From Comamonas testosteroni (GTDB taxonomy: Bacteria; Pseudomonadota; Gammaproteobacteria; Burkholderiales; Burkholderiaceae_C), in assembly GCF_030505195.1 (NCBI RefSeq), contig NZ_CP129672.1, positions 3,568,501 through 3,632,500 of the forward strand: DNA of 64,000 nucleotides, in the 5' to 3' direction. A program made the translations under genes and the position numbers. Below are positions 53,143 to 61,649 of this stretch, piece by piece. The first letter of the stretch is position 1, and each line of letters begins with the position of its first letter. The notes beneath the pieces are model-generated. The model was not told where the DNA came from, did no database searches, and saw nothing but the letters and a program-made list of their open reading frames with translations.

Positions 53143-54498
53143 ATGGACACCGCTTTGCCCAGGCCCACCGACCCGGTTGCGCCAGCCTCTCTTTCGCTTT
53201 CAGAAGCGCTGCGCTTCTGGTTGAAGCTGGGATTCATCAGCTTTGGCGGCCCCGCAGGTCAGATAGCACTCATGCATGAGGAGCTTGTAGACCGCCGCCG
53301 ATGGATTTCCGAGAAGCGATTTCTCCACGCCCTGAACTACTGCATGCTGCTGCCGGGGCCCGAGGCTCAGCAGCTTGCCACCTACCTGGGATGGTTGCTG
53401 CACCGGACATGGGGCGGCATTCTGGCAGGGGTTCTCTTTGTCCTGCCATCGCTGTTCATCATCATGGCTCTGGCCTGGCTGTATATGGCCCATGGCGACA
53501 TGCCGGTCATTACAGGCATTTTCTATGGCATCAAGCCCGCTGTGACGGCGCTTGTGGCACAGGCGGCCTACCGGGTGGGCACCAGGTCGCTCAAGAGTAG
53601 CTGGCATTGGGGAATTGCGGCTGCTGCGTTTCTCGCCATTTTTGCCCTCAATGTTCCGTTCCCGCTCATTGTCATTGCGGCTGCAGCCATCGGTTTCATC
53701 GGCGGTAAATTGCGCCCCGAGGCCTTTGGTGGCTCCAGTCATGAAAAAGGCAATGCGCGTCAGTCACTCGGGGCTGCATTGATCGACGACGACACTCCCA
53801 CTCCTGCGCATGCCCTATTTTCCTGGCGAGGATTCTGGAGGGTGTCGCTGGTCTGCCTGACGCTGTGGGCCAGCGTGATGGGCGCGCTCGCCATGGCGTT
53901 TGGTCTGGAGTCTGCCTTGGTACAAATGGGGTGGTTCTTCACCAAGGCCGCGCTGATGACTTTTGGTGGCGCCTATGCGGTGCTTCCCTATGTGTACCAG
54001 GGCGCGGTGGAGAACTTCCATTGGTTGACTGCAACACAAATGATCGATGGCCTGGCTTTGGGGGAGACCACTCCGGGCCCGCTCATCATGGTGGTGTCCT
54101 TTGTGGCCTTTGTAGGAGGCTGGACAAAGGCGATCTTCGGTGTGGATTCGCTGCTGCTCGCTGGAGTCGTCGCAGCAGTGATCGTGACCTTCTTCACTTT
54201 TCTGCCGTCGTTCTTTTTCATTTTCCTGGGTGGCCCCTTTATCGAGTCCACCCACGGCAAGCTTAAATTCACCGCGCCATTGGTCGGAATCACCGCTGCG
54301 GTCGTGGGTGTCATTCTGAATCTGGCGGTCTTCTTTGCCTACCATGTCGTTTGGCCCCAAGGCTTTGCAGGACACATGGAGTGGCCGTCGATTGCCATTG
54401 GGCTGGCAGCAGGCATTGCGTTGCTCCGCTTCAAGATCAATGTCATCTACGTCATTGTGGCGGCAGGGCTGACAGGATTGCTTGCGCAGTTGTGGTGA
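53143..54498 (+). CDS. chrA: Chromate transporter ChrA (long-chain CHR family)
   Basis: A 451-residue inner membrane protein with two homologous halves, each starting with the CHR signature: FWLKLGFISFGGPAGQIALMH (residues near 20-40) and GWFFTKAALMTFGGAYAVLPYV (near 265). LPGPEAQQLATYLGW and GETTPGPLIMVVSFVAF also match ChrA. The long bidomain form exports chromate by proton exchange. The ATG at 53143 has GGAG 6 bp upstream; the open frame runs far upstream but without family similarity. No chrB regulator is adjacent. Confidence 0.93.
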   Translation: MDTALPRPTDPVAPASLSLSEALRFWLKLGFISFGGPAGQIALMHEELVDRRRWISEKRFLHALNYCMLLPGPEAQQLATYLGWLLHRTWGGILAGVLFVLPSLFIIMALAWLYMAHGDMPVITGIFYGIKPAVTALVAQAAYRVGTRSLKSSWHWGIAAAAFLAIFALNVPFPLIVIAAAAIGFIGGKLRPEAFGGSSHEKGNARQSLGAALIDDDTPTPAHALFSWRGFWRVSLVCLTLWASVMGALAMAFGLESALVQMGWFFTKAALMTFGGAYAVLPYVYQGAVENFHWLTATQMIDGLALGETTPGPLIMVVSFVAFVGGWTKAIFGVDSLLLAGVVAAVIVTFFTFLPSFFFIFLGGPFIESTHGKLKFTAPLVGITAAVVGVILNLAVFFAYHVVWPQGFAGHMEWPSIAIGLAAGIALLRFKINVIYVIVAAGLTGLLAQLW

Positions 54499-54653
54499 TC
54501 GCTCGAGCCCCTGGTCTGGGGGCGAGTCGTGGGGCGTTTTGCGACTGCCACAGGTCGGGCGCTCTGGTTGAACTTGTCTTTCCCTGCCATCAATCAGGCT
54601 CCTGTCTCTATGCCACGAGCCGCGCTGATGCTCATGTCGCATAGGTCCAGGTG

Positions 54654-55271
54654 ATGCCTACCGTCAAATCCATCATCCCGCTCGAACTTGCTCCAACCCT
54701 GTTCAAGAGCGCCAAAGCCTTCGAGGCCTGGCTGAAGAAGAATCACGCGACTTCCGATGGCCTCTGGCTCAAGATCGCCAAGCGAGGCTCCAACGAGACA
54801 AGTGTCACCTACCCCGAAGCGGTGGAGATTGCGCTGTGTTGGGGCTGGATCGATGGACAGAAGAAAAGCCTTGACGATCAACACTATCTTCAGCGCTTTA
54901 CGCCGAGGCGCGCGCGCAGCGTCTGGTCGAGAATCAATGTCAACAAGGTGCAGGCACTCATTGACGCGGGCCGCATGCAGGCCCCGGGTGAGGCTCAGGT
55001 AGAGGCAGCCAAGGCTGACGGGCGCTGGGCGCGGGCCTACGACGGTGCGCGTACGTCCACGGTGCCTGAGGATCTGCAGGCTGCACTGGAGGCCGAGCCG
55101 GCGGCCAAGACCTTCTTTGCCAGCATCAATGCCTCCAATCGCTACGCGATACTGTGGCGTATCCAGACGGCTGCGAGAGCCGAGACGCGTGCCAGGCGCA
55201 TCGCTCAGTTGGTGGGAATGCTTGCCCGCGGCGAAACCATCCATCTCTTCAGGCCCCGTGCCAAGGCTTGA
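54654..55271 (+). CDS. YdeI/OmpD-associated family protein
   Basis: A 205-residue protein of the YdeI family (Bacteroides/Bacillus-type bacteriocin-protection homologues, DUF1905/OmdA group). Conserved: FEAWLKKNHATSDGLWLKIAKRGS, VTYPEAVEIALCWGWIDGQKKSLD, QRFTPRRARSVWSRINVNKV and SNRYAILWRIQTAARAETRARRI. Function is poorly known. The ATG at 54654 or the GTG directly before it may start translation. The gene borders the IS30 remnant. Confidence 0.85.
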   Translation: MPTVKSIIPLELAPTLFKSAKAFEAWLKKNHATSDGLWLKIAKRGSNETSVTYPEAVEIALCWGWIDGQKKSLDDQHYLQRFTPRRARSVWSRINVNKVQALIDAGRMQAPGEAQVEAAKADGRWARAYDGARTSTVPEDLQAALEAEPAAKTFFASINASNRYAILWRIQTAARAETRARRIAQLVGMLARGETIHLFRPRAKA

Positions 55272-55439
55272 TTGCGAAGTTCGCACGCGTATGGGCATTA
55301 TTTTGCATTGAGCGGCCCGTGTTCCTGTTGCTGTCTGGTTGCCTGTGGCGAAAAGCATGACTCATATACCAGCGCCAGAGAAGGGCGGGTCGATATTCAC
55401 GCTGACGAGGGAAAGGGTTGGGTGACGGGTGGGGAGATG

Positions 55440-55808
55440 AAGCCTGGGGGCAAAGACTCGCAGACAGTCGTCAACGCGCTCATTAAGCATGCTCGCAAAC
55501 TGCCGCAGGAACTCTACAAATCGCTAACCTGGGACAGGGGCACCAAGACGCATGCCCATAAGCAATTCACCTTGGTCACGGACATCCAAGTCTACTTTTG
55601 CGACCCACAAAGCCCATGGCAGCGGGGAAGTCACGAGAACATGAATGGGTTGCTCAGGCAGTACATGCCCAAGGGCATGAACCTATCGGGGCTGTCCCAG
55701 CATCAACTCAACGCGATAGCGAGACAATTAAACGAGAGGCCGCGCAAGACGCTCGGCTTCCATACACCCGCTGAGATGTTCAGCGCATGTGTTGCATTGA
55801 CCGGTTGA
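55440..55808 (+). pseudogene. IS30-family transposase, C-terminal remnant
   Basis: Only the last ~120 residues of an IS30 transposase remain: LTWDRGTKTHAHKQFT and VYFCDPQSPWQRGSHENMNG contain the second and third parts of the DDE site, followed by RQYMPKGMNLSGLS and LNERPRKTLGFHTPAEM. The N-terminal helix-turn-helix and first catalytic Asp are missing; sequence upstream of about 55440 does not match. An immobile relic of an insertion next to the HxlR-SDR cassette. No intact inverted repeat pair was found. Confidence 0.85.
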
Positions 55809-55882
55809 ATCCACAGCCAAAACCAGACATTGCTCGGTTAGGCAGCAGCGCAACTCCTGCCTTTGTCACGAGTTCGATGAGG

Positions 55883-56383
55883 CTATGTTGGTGAGCCAGC
55901 GTGTCGTTCTAAACGCCATTTCACCCGCTCATCAGCCCCAGGGCCTGCAATCACAGTGATGTCGCGGGCCTCTACAGGCTGACCTAGTTGACTGTCGATC
56001 ACTGCAAGTTTCACGGGGTGGCCAGTTTGCTTGTTCACAAATTGCAGAGGTGGACCCGCCAAGTTGCCCACGTTCCAGTGGTCACCCACTTGAACGAATG
56101 CCTGCATTACCAAGCTGATGTCCTGACCACGTTCTGTAAGAACATACTCGTAGCGGTCAGGTTTGGATTGATATTTCCTGCGTTCAATCAGACCGGCAGC
56201 TTCCAGAGATCTCAGTCGATCTGACAAGGTCGCATTGGTCACGCCCGTCGATTGCTTTAAATCGTCATAGCGGGCGAGTCCTAGCAGGAGGTCTCGCATG
56301 ATCAGCACCCCCCAGCGATCGCCTAAAGCGCCCATCACATCGGCGACTGAGCATGTCATTCCCTCAAACCCTTTAGCTCGCAT
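55883..56383 (-). CDS. HxlR-family transcriptional regulator
   Basis: A 166-residue regulator with the HxlR winged helix: CSVADVMGALGDRWGVLIMRDLLLGLARYDDLKQST, then NATLSDRLRSLEAAGLIERR. The C-terminal ~60 residues extend the domain. Divergent from the SDR gene at 56538, with several ACTCYAAT-type palindromes between them. It probably represses that operon and itself in response to a reactive compound; this is inferred. Confidence 0.92.
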   Translation of the reverse strand: MRAKGFEGMTCSVADVMGALGDRWGVLIMRDLLLGLARYDDLKQSTGVTNATLSDRLRSLEAAGLIERRKYQSKPDRYEYVLTERGQDISLVMQAFVQVGDHWNVGNLAGPPLQFVNKQTGHPVKLAVIDSQLGQPVEARDITVIAGPGADERVKWRLERHAGSPT

Positions 56384-56389
56384 TGCTCA

Positions 56390-56505
56390 CTCCAATTCTC
56401 TAGATATGGACCCAACGCGATCCGCAAGAAGGCATTGATTGTAGATCTTCTGCTTGCTTAACTCTAGTTATTGGAGTTAGCATGAAGTTGCTCTAATAAT
56501 TAGAG
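56390..56505. promoter_or_regulatory. Operator-like palindromes between hxlR-type gene and SDR gene
   Basis: Three related sites: ACTCCAATTCTCTAG (56390-56404, by the regulator start), TAACTC-N9-GAGTTA (56459-56479) and the perfect palindrome CTCTAATAATTAGAG (56491-56505). They share the half site ACTCYAAT/ATTRGAGT and lie in a locally AT-rich stretch, as expected for HxlR binding sites. Confidence 0.65.
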
Positions 56506-56537
56506 TTAATGTTTCGCAACATACCTGGAGATCGATC

Positions 56538-57323
56538 GTGGAAAAGAATTTGGGAACTGCCATAGTCACTGGTGCCTCCTCAGGCATTGGTGCTGTCTAC
56601 GCGGACCGGCTTGCCGCACGTGGATATGACCTCGTGCTCATTGCGCGTCGACGTGAGCGGCTGGAAAAGCTGGCCGTTGCATTGCGTATAAAATACCGTC
56701 GGCATATCGAGGTTGTGCAAGCAGATCTCGCAAATGAAGCAGATCTGATTCGCGTCGAAGCATTGGTCTCTGATGCCGCTGACGTAAGTTTTCTGATCAA
56801 CTGCGCTGGCTCGGGAGCCTTGGGTATGGCTGCTCAGGTTCCCACAAGCGCGGTCGCCGCTATGCTGAAGGTGAATGTGATCGCGCTGACACGTCTGTCG
56901 ATGGCTGCAGCAAAGCGTTTCGCTGCCGCCAAGAGCGGCAGCATCATCAACATTGGGTCCATCCTGGCGTTGATGCCTGCACCAGGTGCGAGCAGCTACA
57001 GCGGCTCCAAAGCCTATGTGCTCAATTTTTCACGTGCATTGCAAAGCGAACTTCAAAACAGCGGGGTCAGAGTTCAAGCGGTGATGCCGGGGCCCATTCG
57101 CTCCGAGTTCTTCGGAGACACACCTGCCCCGTTTCCAGATCAACTTTTCATGAGTCCCGAAACACTGGTTGATACGGCTTTGGCGGCTTATGACCAGGAC
57201 GAGGTGGTGACTTTCCCCAATTTGGGCAGCATGGATTCATGGAATGCGTTCGAGCAGGCTCGCTCCGTCATGGTCCACGGTGTCACTCAAAGTGGCGCCT
57301 CCGCAGAACGCTATAGCCACTGA
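56538..57323 (+). CDS. Short-chain dehydrogenase/reductase
   Basis: A 261-residue classical SDR with cofactor motif TGASSGIGAVYADRLA, NCAGSG, and the catalytic Ser-Tyr-Lys in NIGSILALMPAPGASSYSGSKAY. The RRRERLEKL segment after strand 2 suggests NADPH use. The GTG start has GGAG 8 bp upstream. First gene of a two-gene unit with the tautomerase-like gene, divergent from the HxlR regulator. Substrate unknown; such pairs often deal with reactive carbonyls. Confidence 0.92.
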   Translation: MEKNLGTAIVTGASSGIGAVYADRLAARGYDLVLIARRRERLEKLAVALRIKYRRHIEVVQADLANEADLIRVEALVSDAADVSFLINCAGSGALGMAAQVPTSAVAAMLKVNVIALTRLSMAAAKRFAAAKSGSIINIGSILALMPAPGASSYSGSKAYVLNFSRALQSELQNSGVRVQAVMPGPIRSEFFGDTPAPFPDQLFMSPETLVDTALAAYDQDEVVTFPNLGSMDSWNAFEQARSVMVHGVTQSGASAERYSH

Positions 57324-57350
57324 GCTTGTTCAATTCACTGAAAGTTCACT

Positions 57351-57785
57351 ATGCCCCTCTGGAAAATTTACCATCCCGCAAAAGCGTTCTCAGAAGAAGA
57401 CAAGCAATCCATTGCACAGCGCATCACTGGCATGTATGAAAGCTTTCTCCCACGCTTCTATGTCAATGTGTTCTTCCACGAACTATCCAAGTCCAGCTTC
57501 TATATTGGAGGCGAGCCCACAGATGATTTCGTTAGAGTGACCATCGCGCATCTAGCCCGCTCAATGAAAGATGCAGAGGCTCAACAAAGATTTCTGCAAG
57601 GTTGCTCCAAGATCTTGGAGCCGTTTGTCGCTGCACGTGGACTTCGCTGGGAGCTACACGTCGATGAAACGCCGTTTGAGTTGTGGACTGTCAATGGCCT
57701 GAAACCTCCATTGCCCAACACCCCAGAAGAGCAGCGTTGGAGGAAGGAAAACCGTGCTATTGCCTATGGCTCAGAGGCTTCTTAG
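57351..57785 (+). CDS. Tautomerase-superfamily protein (cis-CaaD/Tautomerase_3-like)
   Basis: A 144-residue protein beginning MPLWKIYHPAKAFSEEDKQSIAQ style, so Pro becomes the N-terminal catalytic residue after Met removal. The central FYVNVFFHEL and FVRVTIAHLAR, and the late LHVDETPFELWTVNGLKPP, fit the fused two-repeat tautomerases related to cis-3-chloroacrylic acid dehalogenase and fungal oxalocrotonate-like proteins. It starts 27 bp after the SDR gene. Actual substrate not known. Confidence 0.82.
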   Translation: MPLWKIYHPAKAFSEEDKQSIAQRITGMYESFLPRFYVNVFFHELSKSSFYIGGEPTDDFVRVTIAHLARSMKDAEAQQRFLQGCSKILEPFVAARGLRWELHVDETPFELWTVNGLKPPLPNTPEEQRWRKENRAIAYGSEAS

Positions 57786-58196
57786 AGGAACCTGGATAAG
57801 GGATGTTGGCTAACAACATTAGTTTGCCAACCTTATTTCTGCAAAGTGGCGTCAGTGCAGTACGCCACTGTCACCTCCATAGAATCAGCAAAAAGTGATG
57901 CAAACGCAGATTGAAGATCCAGTGGCCTGCGATTCTGGTTGGACTTCTCCAGGTGCAAGGTGCTGTTGCATGGGATTGGACTCCAAGCTCCCCTGCTACT
58001 CAATTCCGGAGGGACGTCGGCCGCACATTGCAGCCGTTCAGTGCGGCCCAACAGCGTTGCTGACACGACCATCGACTCTTAAACCTCTCCCTGCATAGTT
58101 GGCCGATCCAGGCCTTCAACCGCTGTTACTAAAGTATCACGATTTATTGAGCTTTCCGTGAGGACTTTGAGACTAGGTGCGCTGAACAATGCACTT
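57786..58196. other. Intergenic region without supported gene
   Basis: About 410 bp of lower-GC DNA after the tautomerase gene. Open frames of fewer than 80 codons exist on both strands over the same bases, but none has a convincing ribosome site or recognisable protein. No repeat or RNA was seen. The promoter of the cytochrome-molybdoenzyme genes probably lies at its right end. Confidence 0.5.
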
Positions 58197-58850
58197 ATGC
58201 CGTCCCTCACACATCAACCACCCAAACGCAGTGCCTCTCTGCAGCCGCTGTGGCTACGCATCACCCACTGGCTAAATGCCGTGGCTGTGCTGATCATGGT
58301 GATGAGTGGTTGGCGCATCTATAACGCTTCGCCTATTTTTGACTTCACCTTCCCAAACGGCATCACCTTGGGTGGCTGGTTGGGCGGTGCGCTGCAATGG
58401 CACTTCGCAGGTATGTGGCTGTTTGTGCTCAACGGGCTGGCTTATCTGTTGCTGAACCTGATCACCGGCAGGTTTGGACGCCGCATGCTGCCAGTCTCTG
58501 CTCGGGGCATGTTGCGGGACGCTTGGCTCGCGCTGACGGCTCGCCTGTCCCATGCGGATCTAGGTCATTACAACCAGGTGCAGCGTGCTGCCTACCTCTT
58601 CGCCGTCGCGGACATGATCTTGCTGGTGCTCAGCGGCCTTGTTATCTGGAAGTCGGTGCAATTTCCGCTACTGCGTGAGCTGATGGGTGGCTACGACATG
58701 GCCCGGCGCATTCATTTCTTCTGCATGACGGCCATCGTCTGCTTTGTCGCCGTACACCTCCTGATGGTCGTACTGGTTCCACGCTCACTGCTGGCCATGC
58801 TGCTGGGGCGCGCGACATTCCGCAGCACCGACAAAGAGAGCTCATCATGA
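58197..58850 (+). CDS. b-type cytochrome, membrane anchor of a molybdopterin oxidoreductase
   Basis: A 217-residue cytochrome b561/NiFe-hydrogenase-type cytochrome b with four or five helices. Likely haem ligands are His in RITHWLNAVAV, LQWHFAGMWLF, and the pair in RRIHFFCMTAIVCFVAVHLLM. It would carry electrons between the quinone pool and the periplasmic molybdoenzyme encoded next, with which it overlaps by 4 bp (ATGA). Start is uncertain: the ATG at 58197 or a GTG 39 bp upstream. Confidence 0.88.
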   Translation: MPSLTHQPPKRSASLQPLWLRITHWLNAVAVLIMVMSGWRIYNASPIFDFTFPNGITLGGWLGGALQWHFAGMWLFVLNGLAYLLLNLITGRFGRRMLPVSARGMLRDAWLALTARLSHADLGHYNQVQRAAYLFAVADMILLVLSGLVIWKSVQFPLLRELMGGYDMARRIHFFCMTAIVCFVAVHLLMVVLVPRSLLAMLLGRATFRSTDKESSS

Positions 58851-59629
58851 ACACATCTATCTGGCACAGGGACAATGCCGAAGCCGTCGTCGCGGAAGCT
58901 CGCAATCTGATCAAAAAGCAACTGCCGCAAGCATCGCGCAGGCAGTTTCTGGCGCGCGGGCTCACCCTGGGCGGCTTGGGCTTGCTCAGTGGGTGCAGCA
59001 TCGACGACAGCCCCACTGCCGAAGCAGCGTTGACGCGTATCTCGCATTTCAACGATCGGGTGCAGGGGTGGTTGTTCGACTCCTCACGCCTTGCTCCCAC
59101 TTACCCCGACTCCATGATCACCCGGCCGTTTCCCTTCAATGCTTTCTACGACGAAAGCAAGGTGCCAGAGGTCGAGGCGTCCAGCTTTCTTTTGGAGGTT
59201 ACAGGCCTGGTGGCCAACAAGCGCCGCTGGACACTGGATGAGCTGCGTGCCTTGCCGCAGTACGCGCAGGTTACGCGCCACATCTGTGTGGAAGGCTGGA
59301 GCGCCATCGGCAAATGGGGTGGACCACGTTTTGGCGACTTTCTACGCGCCGTGGGGGCAGACCTCAACGCTCGCTATGTAGGCTTTCAATGTGCCGACGA
59401 CTACTACACCAGCATTGACATGGCGACGGCCTTGCATCCGCAGACACTGCTCGCCCTCGACTGGGATGGGCAGCCCCTGCCACCCAAGTACGGCTTCCCA
59501 ATGAAGCTGCGCATGCCCACCAAGCTTGGCTACAAGAATCCTAAACACATACAGGCCATCTTCGTGAGCAATACCTTCAACCGAGGCTACTGGGAAGACC
59601 AGGGCTACAACTGGTTCGGCGGCAGCTGA
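58847..59629 (+). CDS. Tat-exported molybdopterin-dependent oxidoreductase (sulfite oxidase/MsrP-like)
   Basis: A 260-residue periplasmic molybdoenzyme of the sulfite oxidase/YedY fold. The twin-arginine signal SRRQFLARGLTLGGLGLLSG (about 31-50) fits Tat export of a folded cofactor protein; a Cys at LLSGC could even be lipidated. The Mo-ligating Cys is in RHICVEGWSAIGKWGG, followed by FQCADDYYTSID and the conserved KYGFPMKLRMPTKLGYKNPK. Coupled to the cytochrome b gene and followed by a MXKDX-repeat protein gene. Confidence 0.93.
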   Translation: MNTSIWHRDNAEAVVAEARNLIKKQLPQASRRQFLARGLTLGGLGLLSGCSIDDSPTAEAALTRISHFNDRVQGWLFDSSRLAPTYPDSMITRPFPFNAFYDESKVPEVEASSFLLEVTGLVANKRRWTLDELRALPQYAQVTRHICVEGWSAIGKWGGPRFGDFLRAVGADLNARYVGFQCADDYYTSIDMATALHPQTLLALDWDGQPLPPKYGFPMKLRMPTKLGYKNPKHIQAIFVSNTFNRGYWEDQGYNWFGGS

Positions 59630-59699
59630 CGACGTTTTCCTCTCCGATCTCCACCGCGGCGTATGCCGTCTATTCCACCTGAGCCAAGAAAGTACCATC

Positions 59700-60011
59700 A
59701 TGAAACACGCATTCACCACCACCGCGCTCTCCATGTGTCTGGCACTGAGCGCTACTTCGGTTTTTGCAGCCGATGCTATGAGCAAGGATTCCATGGGCAA
59801 AGATCAAATGGCAATGGAGAAGCCTGGCATGGGCAAGGACTCCAAGCACAAAGATGCCATGGGCATGGAAAAAGGAATGGGCAAAGGCGCGATGAGCAAG
59901 AGCGACAAGTCCGCCATGGATCACATGGGTAAGGACAAGATGTCCAAGGGGGCCATGGACAAGGAAGGGATGTCGAAAGACTCCATGTCTAAGGACGGGA
60001 TGAGCAAATAA
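59700..60011 (+). CDS. Pentapeptide MXKDX repeat protein, exported
   Basis: A 103-residue secreted protein: signal peptide 1-23 (ending VFA-AD), then almost only repeats of the type Met-x-Lys-Asp/Glu/Gly-x (AMSKDSMGKDQMAMEKPGMG and on). The repeat name MXKDX describes a known small-protein family reported near molybdopterin oxidoreductase genes. The mature protein is very rich in Met, Lys and Asp, with no Cys. Role unknown; metal binding (via Met) or a redox/stress-protective function may be suspected. It lies 70 bp after the molybdoenzyme gene. Confidence 0.92.
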   Translation: MKHAFTTTALSMCLALSATSVFAADAMSKDSMGKDQMAMEKPGMGKDSKHKDAMGMEKGMGKGAMSKSDKSAMDHMGKDKMSKGAMDKEGMSKDSMSKDGMSK

Positions 60012-60136
60012 TCAATATCGGGTGGCGAGCCCTGTCTTCGTGCTCGTCACTCGAGCGTCTGCTTCTGGCCGATCTGCGAATTTCGCAACTTGTTTTGAGT
60101 GCCGTTTTTCACGCGTCACGTACTGTCACCTGCCGT

Positions 60137-60817
60137 TCAGGGAAGGGTGCCTGCTTGTCGCGTTTCCCTCCGCCAAGCAAGGCGAAGCAGCGTTTTCACC
60201 TCTTTATCCGTGGTCTGTGCGAAATCTCGGTAGTACTGACCAACGGAGTGGAAGGGCTTCGGGGTGAGCTGACAGATCAGTTGATCGACAAGAGGGCGCA
60301 GCATCGCCAGTGTCTCAACGGGGGCGACCGGCACGGCGACGACGATGCGCGCCGGTGCCTGCTGGCGCACCGCCACAATCGCCGCACGCATGGTGGCACC
60401 CGTCGCTATCCCGTCATCGACCAATATCACCCGTTGCCCGACCATGATTGGCGCAGGACGTTTGCCTCTATAGACCTGGTCTCGTCGCTGCAACTCCAGG
60501 GTTTCCTCGTGAATTGCTGCGTTGATGGTCATTGGGGAGATGTGCAGGTCACGGATGGCGTCATCGTTAAACACCTGTACGCCGCCACTGGCAATGGCTC
60601 CCATCGCCACCTCTTTGTGACCGGGTATGCCCAGCTTGCGCACTAGGATCAAATCCAGCCGCAGGGCCAGCGCATTGGCAACTTCATAGGCGACAGGAAC
60701 ACCGCCCCGTGGCAAGGCAAGCACTAGCACATCGGCTTGCTCACGAAACTCTCTCAAAGTCGCAGCCAGAGTTTGACCAGCCTCTGCCCGGTCACGAAAC
60801 GGAATATCCCACTTCAT
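60137..60817 (-). CDS. Phosphoribosyltransferase-domain protein
   Basis: A 226-residue protein of the PRTase fold with the PRPP motif RVILVDDGIATGATMRAAI. The N-terminal block FRDRAEAGQTLA and LVLALPRGGVPVAYEVA, then LDLILVRKLGIPGHKEVAMGA, is typical of stand-alone PRTases of unknown substrate often found in stress or dormancy loci. It is convergent with the MXKDX gene. Substrate and role are not deducible. Confidence 0.9.
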   Translation of the reverse strand: MKWDIPFRDRAEAGQTLAATLREFREQADVLVLALPRGGVPVAYEVANALALRLDLILVRKLGIPGHKEVAMGAIASGGVQVFNDDAIRDLHISPMTINAAIHEETLELQRRDQVYRGKRPAPIMVGQRVILVDDGIATGATMRAAIVAVRQQAPARIVVAVPVAPVETLAMLRPLVDQLICQLTPKPFHSVGQYYRDFAQTTDKEVKTLLRLAWRRETRQAGTLP

Positions 60818-61203
60818 GTCTCTGGCTCCTCACCGTTCAAAACGTTGAACTACTCCTGATTCTCGCGCTTTGAGTGGAAGCTTGGTTGACAACTAGAGGC
60901 TGATCCAGACTCTGCCCTCAACCCCGAGGCGCGCCACGACGCCCACGACGCGCCCGCCCGCTTCGTGGGGCGCAAATTACTACCGGGTCGACCCACCGCT
61001 AAGCTGCGCCAATGCACTCAATGCATGGCATTTGGGCTGCATTTTGTATTACGGGAAATTACGAGGTTTAAAGCACAAGCTTTGCATCCGCAGCAGTGCT
61101 TGCGACGACATCCAGCCTGCGGGCCTTGGGTTTGAGGATTGCATGCACACAGGCTGCGCTTACTTTGGCGTTCTGAGCTGCGGCAAGCTATGACAAGGCA
61201 AAG
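60818..61203. other. Intergenic region without supported gene
   Basis: About 385 bp. The small palindrome GTTCAA-AACG-TTGAAC is at 60836-60851, close to the phosphoribosyltransferase start, where it could be an operator or leader hairpin. GC-rich short inverted repeats lie near 60936-60970. The rest, to the start of the next gene, shows no recognisable element. It marks the border of the accessory segment. Confidence 0.45.
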
Positions 61204-61641
61204 ATGATGCGGCTGCTGGAGGCAAAGCGGGCCATCCATCTGACCTCGAATGATTTCTACCACCACCTGCGGGAGCTGAGAGAGCACATTGGCGGCAAGC
61301 GCACCTTCATGCGCAGCAACGCCAACATGTACGAGAGCCGGGATCAGGTGGAGTCCATGCTTGAGTTGCCGCTGGACAAGGCCCGTGCTTTGACGCGAGA
61401 GCAGGTCGAGAAATTCCAGCGCCCCACATACACCGGCTCGGGCACCCAATACGACGAGGCACCAACCGGCATCAGCTATGGCCTGTGGGGCGAGTACCTG
61501 CAATTGCTGGAGCGTCAGCAGCGCCTGGAAGCTGAAAAAGAGCGCGTGAAAGCGGCCCAGAGCGAGCAATTTGCATGCGTCGATCCGCTGGTAAAAGCCG
61601 TCATTCAATGGGGCTTCAACTCCCCCGAGCACGAGCTGTGA
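61204..61641 (+). CDS. Hypothetical protein, accessory region
   Basis: A 145-residue protein I do not recognise. It is soluble, charged and mostly helical, with RLLEAKRAIHLTSNDFYHHL at the start and a helical LLERQQRLEAEKERVKAAQ segment near the end. The ATG at 61204 has no strong ribosome site. The next gene starts 8 bp after its stop, so they form a pair. The style (small coiled proteins, no homology recalled) suggests phage or mobile-element origin, which is only an impression. Confidence 0.6.
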   Translation: MMRLLEAKRAIHLTSNDFYHHLRELREHIGGKRTFMRSNANMYESRDQVESMLELPLDKARALTREQVEKFQRPTYTGSGTQYDEAPTGISYGLWGEYLQLLERQQRLEAEKERVKAAQSEQFACVDPLVKAVIQWGFNSPEHEL

Positions 61642-61649
61642 GGTTGAGC

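Noticed and set aside
57833..58098. Overlapping open frames of 79 (minus) and 67 (plus) codons
   Set aside because: They occupy the same bases on opposite strands, lack ribosome sites and resemble no family.
60936..60970. GC-rich inverted repeats considered as a tRNA or attachment site
   Set aside because: No cloverleaf or anticodon arm can be drawn and no direct repeat partner was found in the window.
61018..61632. 204-codon open frame on the minus strand
   Set aside because: It covers the plus-strand accessory gene, which is better placed in a two-gene unit with its own terminator.
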